The position numbers and the translations under genes were made by a program. A DNA stretch of 64,000 bases from Ipomoea triloba (lineage: Eukaryota; Streptophyta; Magnoliopsida; Solanales; Convolvulaceae). Under the pieces are notes generated by a model. That model did no database searches. It saw only the letters and a list, made by a program, of their open reading frames with translations, and was not told where the DNA came from. The stretch spans positions 19,997,563 to 20,061,562 of the forward strand of contig NC_044924.1 in the NCBI RefSeq assembly GCF_003576645.1, written 5' to 3'. Below are positions 59,201-64,000 of this stretch, piece after piece (within the stretch, counting starts at the first letter, position 1; each line of letters opens with the position of its first letter).

Positions 59201-59212
59201 TTTCAATTCCAT
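53244..59212 (-). CDS. SPPL2/SPPL4: Signal peptide peptidase-like protease with PA domain (SPPL2/SPPL4 clade)
   Basis: Intramembrane GxGD aspartyl protease of the endomembrane system. Fourteen coding exons (minus strand): 59212-59057, 58479-58321, 58179-58068, 57757-57638, 57473-57322, 57234-57052, 56497-56463, 55658-55496, 54780-54727, 54530-54438, 54349-54207, 53691-53621, 53519-53436, 53350-53244. All introns are GT-AG and every phase agrees, giving 543 aa, the family's usual size. Residues 1-30 are a signal peptide (cleavage about LVHG/GD). Residues about 60-170 are the lumenal protease-associated domain. TM helices start at VAEVFLWLM (about residue 195). The catalytic motifs are YD (Y390-D391), GFGD (441-444) and PAL (498-500). 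The C-terminus is short, without a clear retrieval signal. No lesion is visible, so it is probably functional. Substrates are unknown. Confidence 0.95.
53758..53979 (+). repeat. SINE copy 2 (SPPL intron 11)
   Basis: Longest copy of the family. It has a tRNA-like head (AAGATGGCTAAGAATA, with B-box-like ATGAGTTTGAATTC), a body with CAACCTAGGCTAGTTTACC and CACACCCTCGAGTAGTGGC, and a short A tail. It lies in the intron between 54207 and 53691. Confidence 0.7.
54924..55013 (-). repeat. SINE copy 3, 3' part (SPPL intron 8)
   Basis: Reversed, it reads CCACAAGGTCCCAGCC, TTTACCCAGTGCACACCC, GTAGTAGCTGCAGGTTTCCC, matching the 3' half of the copy at 53758. Truncated copy between the exons ending 55496 and starting 54780. 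Confidence 0.6.
55940..56160 (+). repeat. Copia-type LTR or TRIM fragment in SPPL intron 7
   Basis: It contains a TGTTGGACGG start (55946), a TATA box (TATAAATA near 56031), and a CTCCCGTGGATGTAGGCAC...CCACGTAAATCTTG leader-type block that I recognise from plant copia LTR R regions. No partner LTR is present. It lies between the exons ending 56463 and starting 55658. Confidence 0.5.
56690..56893 (-). repeat. tRNA-derived SINE (second family) in SPPL intron 6
   Basis: Read on the minus strand: GCACGGGCTTAGCTCATTGG (A box), then AGGTTCAAAACTCG (B box), then a body with GGGTAGATCCCTTGTGTGC ending GGCCCTTAGGGTTGGGG. The two Pol III boxes are about 50 bases apart, as in tRNA-headed SINEs. It is in the same orientation as the host gene. 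Confidence 0.65.
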
Positions 59213-59622
59213 AACCTCGACCGCAGAATAGAACCCTAGAAATCCCTCCGTTCCAGAAGATGAAGAAAAGGGGGCGAATGTATGGAGTATTTTTTTTTCC
59301 TCTAATTATTTATTTTTTGTTTGGGTGCGACATGTGAAGAGAAGAGACAGTCAAAAGCAGAGAGAGAGAGAGGACATATGTACGAGGAAATAGAGAAAAT
59401 ATATAGAGAAATAAATATGCGTATTTCTAAATTTGACGCGCCTTATCTCTTTTGTAGAAAAATAAAATAAAATTGTTTTAACTTGTTTAGAGACGTTGAT
59501 CTCGTCGTCAACTACTTCACTTGATGACTTTTAAGATTCTCGCCACTTCCGTACGTTTAAATAGTACAACTGTCTAAAAATAAATGATGAATGGTTGTCG
59601 ATTCAGGATATCATTAATTATT
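59213..59622 (-). promoter_or_regulatory. SPPL 5' leader and upstream region
   Basis: On the minus strand, a CT-rich tract (TCTCTCTCTCTC, 59372-59360) lies about 150 bp before the ATG, typical of plant leaders and core promoters. No TATA box is clear. A foldback transposon begins at 59623, about 410 bp upstream of the start. Confidence 0.4.
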
Positions 59623-60385
59623 GAGAAAATATTATTTTTAGATTTTAGTACCTTAACTATAATTTAATCGTTGGCAATTAAAATTTTTAAATTAATTGTA
59701 TGACTATTCAGTTCGTATCAATTTAGATCCTTAACTACTATGATTTTTAAATTAGGCGCATGATTATTCAATTTTGTATCATATTTGTTCTTGTCGTTAA
59801 ATTTTCCGGACATGTCATTGGTGACCGGCTAATTTTTTATTTTTTTTTAAATAATTTTTTTATTAAAAACTTTAAAATAAAATAAAAATAAAAGAACGTT
59901 GGGAAAGAGAACGCGGGCCACCACCTCCTCCTTCGTCTCCGTAGGAGAAGGGGACCATCGTTCTCTTGGGTGGAAACGAAGGAGGATGGGACCGGCGTTC
60001 TCTTCCCTCCTCACCCATTCCTCCTTCATCTCTGCTAGAGACGAAGAGAGCTCTCTTGGGTGGAGACGAAAGAGGAGGGGTGTGGGGTGGCCGTTTTTTT
60101 TTTTATTTTTATTTTTATGTTTTTAAATTTAAAAATTTTTAAAATAAAAATTAAATAAATTAGTCAGTCACCGGTGACTTGACAGAAAATTTAGTCGAAA
60201 GATTTAAAGGTAGGACCAAATGTGATATAAATTGAATAGTCATACGCTTAATTTAAAAATGTTAATAGTGAAGGACCAAATTTGATACAAATTGAATAGT
60301 CATACGTCTAATTTAAAAATTTAATAGTTAAGGACCAAAATTAATACCTATATTATAATTCAGTGACTAAAAATTATATTTTCTC
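59623..60385. mobile_element. Foldback (Mutator-like) element with near-perfect 9-bp target duplication
   Basis: Terminal inverted repeats of over 200 bp start GAGAAAATAT on the left and, reversed, GAGAAAATATAATTTTTAGT on the right. Within the arms, sub-repeats such as GACTATTCA.TT and TAGGCGCATGA occur twice. Flanks are TTAATTATT (59614-59622) and TTAATTAGT (60386-60394), 8 of 9 identical. The centre (59895-60105) is a GC-rich segment with repeated GGAGACGAA/TTCGTCTCC words. No transposase. Confidence 0.65.
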
Positions 60386-60487
60386 TTAATTAGTTTTAAA
60401 ATTTGTATTTTTTTTAAATAATACCTTTGACTAGTTACGTTTAGGGATGTTAATAATAGTAGGCCCAGCCCAATATTTATCAATCAG

Positions 60488-60746
60488 TATTGCATGGACC
60501 ATGGTCCACACAGCTGTGTGAACCAAAAATAAAAAGTACATTATATTTATACTGAAGGTATATTATTTTTGTACTGTAGGTACATTATTTTAGGGTACAT
60601 TATTTTTGTACTGAAGGTATATTATTTGATATATACTATCAATAATGTACCCTAAAATAGTACAAAAATAATATACCTTCAGTACAAAAATAATATACTT
60701 TTTATTTTTGGTCCACACAGCTGTGTGGATCATGGTCCATGCAATA
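60488..60746. mobile_element. Small foldback MITE
   Basis: This is a nearly perfect palindrome of about 259 bp: arms TATTGCATGGACCATGGTCC ... and its reverse, both containing CACACAGCTGTGTG and AAAAATAAAAAGTA. The termini include TA on both sides, compatible with a TA target. A hairpin this complete suggests recent origin. Confidence 0.65.
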
Positions 60747-60759
60747 ATTTGCCGATATC

Positions 60760-61500
60760 TATATCAAAAGCAAATCATCCGCAGTTCCTTCACTAAATTT
60801 TGATCCAAAATTTTTATCACCAAATTTTGATCCAAAATTTTTATCACCTATATGTTTTCTCTTTTTCAGTTTTCCTGTACCAATAAAATTAATGTATGAA
60901 AACATATTAATAAAAAGTTAATAAAAACGGTAAATTATTATATGGACAACAGTCTAAAACGATGCTATTATAATATTAAAAAAAAATCCGCGATTGATAG
61001 AATAATAAACATTTTGGGATAAAATAATATATTTTATGAGTTAAAATAATGTACTTTATGTGTTAGAATAATGAAATTTTTGAGATAAGATAATTTATTG
61101 GCTAAAGTGTCATCCCGCACCATAAACCATTCCTGATTATTCATGCCGCACCATGATCTTTCATAACGTATATTTCGATCCACAAACCATTAAACTTTTT
61201 TCGTCTATAATTTTTTATAGGTTACCCAGTTTTCTTGATGATGTGGCGTGATAATAAGCTGATGTGATATTATTTTTCAGTCCATGTAAGCATTTTTAAT
61301 TTTAAAAAAATTAAAAGTTAATAAAAAAAATTAAAAACTAAACTAAACGGTTTCTCATATCCCTCCTCCCCAAACATTTCTCTCTCTAAAGATTTTCACG
61401 TGTTTTAAACATTTTTTTGCTTGATAAAGTTCTCTCTCTATATATCCATGGTTTAATTGAATTCATTTCGCCTTTGTAGACTCTATACCTGCATACAAAA
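60760..61500. other. AT-rich spacer
   Basis: No gene is visible. CCAAATTTTGATCCAAAATT is tandemly repeated near 60798-60840. Confidence 0.4.
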
Positions 61501-62098
61501 ATCTTTGGTTGGGAGGAGGGAATTAGGGGGGAAAAGAATTGTAATTCGGTGGAATTGTAATTCGGTGAATAAAGTAGGAATTGCAATTACAGTGTTTGGT
61601 ATGCAGAAATATGGGTGCAGGGAATTGAAAGGGAATTGATGATACAATGACCAAAATACCCTTATGTAATAATAATAATAATAATAATAATGTATTGTGT
61701 AAATAGGAAAATGTAACAGTGTGATTTTACCATTATGTAATAATAATAATAATAATAATAGTAATAATAATAATATTTTGGTTTGTTTTGCTGCTACCCA
61801 GGCGTGAATGTGAGATGAGAATGAGAGGCGTGAATGTGAGATGAGAGAGGAGTGAATGGGGCGTGAATGACAGATAGAGAATAGTTATTGAAGGGTAAAA
61901 TAGTCTCACCTCAACTCTGTTTCTCCCTAAACTCGCTGAATTGTAATTCCCATGGGGGGGTCGGAATTTCAATTCGGCAGTAGGAGGGAATTGCAATTCC
62001 GTGGAGTTGCAATTCCCTCCTACCAAACGCAGTAGTTTACAAATTCAATGAATTTAAATTCAATTCCTCCCTTATTACAGTCTATCAAACAGCCCGTT
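61501..62098. repeat. Foldback-like repeat with AATTGCAATTC motifs and AAT microsatellites
   Basis: Inverted copies of GGAATTGTAATTC / GGAATTGCAATTCC-type words lie at 61515-61640 and 61935-62030, with ATTTGGTATGC-like and TACCAAACGCA edges typical of a plant MITE family. The middle holds (AAT)n tracts at 61666-61690 and 61739-61772, and two GGCGTGAATGTGAGATGAGA units near 61800-61850. Confidence 0.45.
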
Positions 62099-62147
62099 AG
62101 AGGTACAGGAGTTTTACTAGAGTCCATTATTGAGAATTCAAGCTGGC

Positions 62148-62318
62148 ATGGATCGGGAGGGAGGATCTAATGGATCTTGCTACTATTCCATTCTTGGGAT
62201 TCGCAGCGATACCTCCTCAGATATTTGCTCAGCTTATCGCATGCTCGCTTTGAAGTGGCACCCAGACAGGTGGGCCAAGAACACGACGGTGGGCGGAGAA
62301 GCGAAGCGGCAGTTCTAG
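62148..62318 (+). pseudogene. Truncated DnaJ (J-domain) gene copy
   Basis: From ATG 62148 it encodes [20 protein letters not shown], then [15 protein letters not shown] with the HPD motif, ending EAKRQF and a TAG at 62316-62318. This is the N-terminal J-domain of a small plant DnaJ protein without helix IV or the rest. Downstream sequence does not continue the family. There is no intron within the J-domain. A 5'-intact but 3'-truncated copy suggests a gene fragment, unless a spliced exon lies outside what I can recognise. Confidence 0.6.
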
Positions 62319-62605
62319 AAAATCCATTTGCATCCCCCTCTCCCCTTCTGACACAATCGACACCCAGCGTCCTCCTCCGGGCCACAAGAACTATAAGCGC
62401 CGACCGCCAGAGCAATAATTATGATCTTCTAGTTGTATGGGCTTTTGCATTTAGTGAGAGATCTAAACATGGTATCACAGAATAAGGGTTTCTTCAATAG
62501 CTAATTATTAGAATCAATGAGGATGGAAATGGGGGCAATTTATATCGTGGATCAGGGTGCACAATGCATTGTGCATCCCATACGAAAACGACGTTGTTTT
62601 GGTCA
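62319..62605. other. Spacer between the DnaJ fragment and the Mutator-like element
   Basis: The first part (62330-62420) is C-rich. 62545-62600 contains a GTGCACAATGCATTGTGCATC palindrome-like stretch and ACGACGTTGTTTTGGTC. No gene supported. Confidence 0.35.
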
Positions 62606-62614
62606 TTTTAATTA

Positions 62615-63707
62615 GGCAAAAGGGTCAAATCCATGTACTAATACTGATTGTTCATCCGGCACCATGAACTAAAATATGGTTCATCTAAGTCATTATACTC
62701 CTAATTATTTTTCATCTAGCATTTTTAGCCTATTTCTAACAAGTAACCCATCTAATTTGTTGACATGGAAAAATAATATAATAAAAAAATGATGACATGT
62801 TATTTATATGAATGTTTTGGATGATTTTACCCTATTTCATTAATGAAGAAAATGATTTCTTACAATGAAATAGGGTAGAAATCAAAGTTGTTATATAATG
62901 TTTTAATTACAGTGTACTGCACCCTGTGTATGTATAGTGGAATATTCAAAGTTGTTCGGAAATGAAATTCTATGAAAATCGATATATTAAAATTAAATAT
63001 AATAACTTAAGATATTATATTGGGTAAATTTTATTATTTTTTAAAAAATAATTTAATTTTCATATATCAATTTTCATGGAATCTCATTGTCGAATGACAC
63101 TGAATACCCCGCTATACAGACACGGTATACTCCGCTATACATAGATAGTACACTGTAGTTGAAACTTTATATAACAACTTTGATTTATGCCCTATTTCAT
63201 TCCAAGAAATCATCCAAAAATACAATATCTTAAGTTATTCAATTATCCAAAAATCTAAAAATATTAATTTATTTTAAAAATAAAATAAAATTTACCCAAT
63301 ACAATATCTTAAGTTATTATAAAAATAATTTAATTTTCATATATCAATTTCCATGAAATCTCATTGCCGAACGATAGTGAATACCCCGCTATACATACAC
63401 TCATGTAGTTAAAACTTTATATAACAATTTTGATTTATACCCTATTTCATTGCAAGAAATTATTATTTTTTTCTTTAATGAAATATGGTAGAAATCATCA
63501 AAAACATCCATATAAATAACATGTCATCATTTTTTCTAATTTTATTTTTCCATGTCATCAAATTAGATGGGTTACTTGTTAGAAATAGGCTAAAAATGCT
63601 AGATGAAAAATAATTAGGAGTATAATGACCTAGATGGACCATATTTTAATTCAGGGTGCTAGATGAACAATCAATGGTAGTACATGGGCCTATTTGATCA
63701 TTTTGCC
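62615..63707. mobile_element. Non-autonomous Mutator-like foldback element with perfect 9-bp target duplication
   Basis: The target duplication TTTTAATTA is present at 62606-62614 and 63708-63716. The termini are GGCAAAAGGGTCAAAT and its inverse GGCAAAATGATCAAAT. The inverted arms are about 260 bp (62615-62880 against 63465-63707) with few mismatches. The centre contains a diverged direct/inverted duplication (GAATACCCCGCTATACA at 63102 and 63372; AACTTTATATAACAA twice). No coding sequence. Length is 1,093 bp. Confidence 0.85.
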
Positions 63708-63764
63708 TTTTAATTAATGGTTTGTTTTTTTGAAAATCACGTTTTCCGTTTCGGTCGGTCTGTG

Positions 63765-64000
63765 TATTTGTGTTAATATCCTGTGTATTTTTTGAAGACA
63801 TTCTGTGTATTGTAGACTACGATTCTGTGTATTCATGTTAGGGTACTTAAACATAGGTTGTGGCGTGTTTTGTGTATTCGAATGTTAGGAGGATGATTTA
63901 TGTGTAGTTGTATCAATATTCTGTGTATTCCTTCAGGTCATTCTGTGTATTCATGTTAGTGGTACTTAAATACAGGGGTGATGTGTTTGTGTATTTGGTG
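63765..64000. repeat. Tandem repeat rich in TGTGTATT at the right edge
   Basis: TCTGTGTATT recurs about eight times, and a longer unit (TTCTGTGTATTCATGTTAG then GTACTTAAA.A.AGG) is present at about 63822 and 63938, roughly 116 bp apart. The array runs off the window. Confidence 0.6.

Noticed and set aside
59899..60126. Open frames in the GC-rich centre of the foldback element
   Set aside because: Formed by repeated GGAGACGAA/TTCGTCTCC words inside a non-coding transposon.

Overview
The window is nuclear DNA from a flowering plant, most likely an asterid eudicot. Genes are intron-rich, two of them encode plant-type proteins (a GPAT of the cutin pathway and a plant signal peptide peptidase-like protease), intergenic DNA is very AT-rich, and there are copia, gypsy, CACTA, Helitron, Mutator-like and SINE elements. 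A short TACGGAGTA motif recurs (near 9696, 42515 and, reversed, 51395); I associate it with Convolvulaceae DNA, but that is only an impression and I would not name a species from this window.

Layout. 1-9.5 kb is nested retroelements: a minus-strand Sirevirus-like copia element (pol, gag, primer-binding site, and one 1.58 kb LTR ending at 6010) sits inside an older plus-strand copia element. That is followed by a LINE ORF1 remnant and a fragment of a calcium-dependent protein kinase gene. 9.5-12 kb is AT-rich spacer with a Helitron 3' end and a nuclear tRNA-Leu(AAG) gene. 11.96-43.5 kb is a nest of Helitrons carrying pieces of an RPA-like (DUF223) gene, and one of them encloses a CACTA (En/Spm) transposon of about 20 kb. 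The CACTA element has a TNP2 transposase gene (16.8-20.1 kb), a second gene joining a plant transposase domain to a Ulp1-like cysteine protease (20.2-34.5 kb), and palindromic subterminal repeats. It is further interrupted by two solo LTRs. Much of 25.7-33.2 kb appears to be assembly redundancy: every ambiguous base or N run there sits at a junction between duplicated or inverted pieces of sequence present elsewhere in the window.

43.5-60 kb is the genic part, all on the minus strand. SPPL (14 coding exons, 59212-53244, 543 aa) lies upstream of GPAT4/8 (two exons, 49413-45090, 503 aa). Both reading frames join cleanly across every intron and keep all catalytic motifs, so both are probably functional. 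Their introns hold SINEs and an LTR scrap. 59.6-64 kb is again repeats: two foldback elements with Mutator-like 9-bp target duplications, a smaller foldback, a truncated DnaJ gene copy and a tandem repeat running off the right edge.

The two intact genes have no evident functional link. GPAT makes sn-2 monoacylglycerol precursors of cutin in the ER, while SPPL is an endomembrane intramembrane aspartyl protease. I did not find a clearly undescribed biological system. The most informative structures are the Helitron nest (with an empty-site copy in the same window and a base-to-base head-to-tail Helitron junction), the CACTA element with its protease gene, and a recurrent 42-bp duplication that may be an assembly signature.
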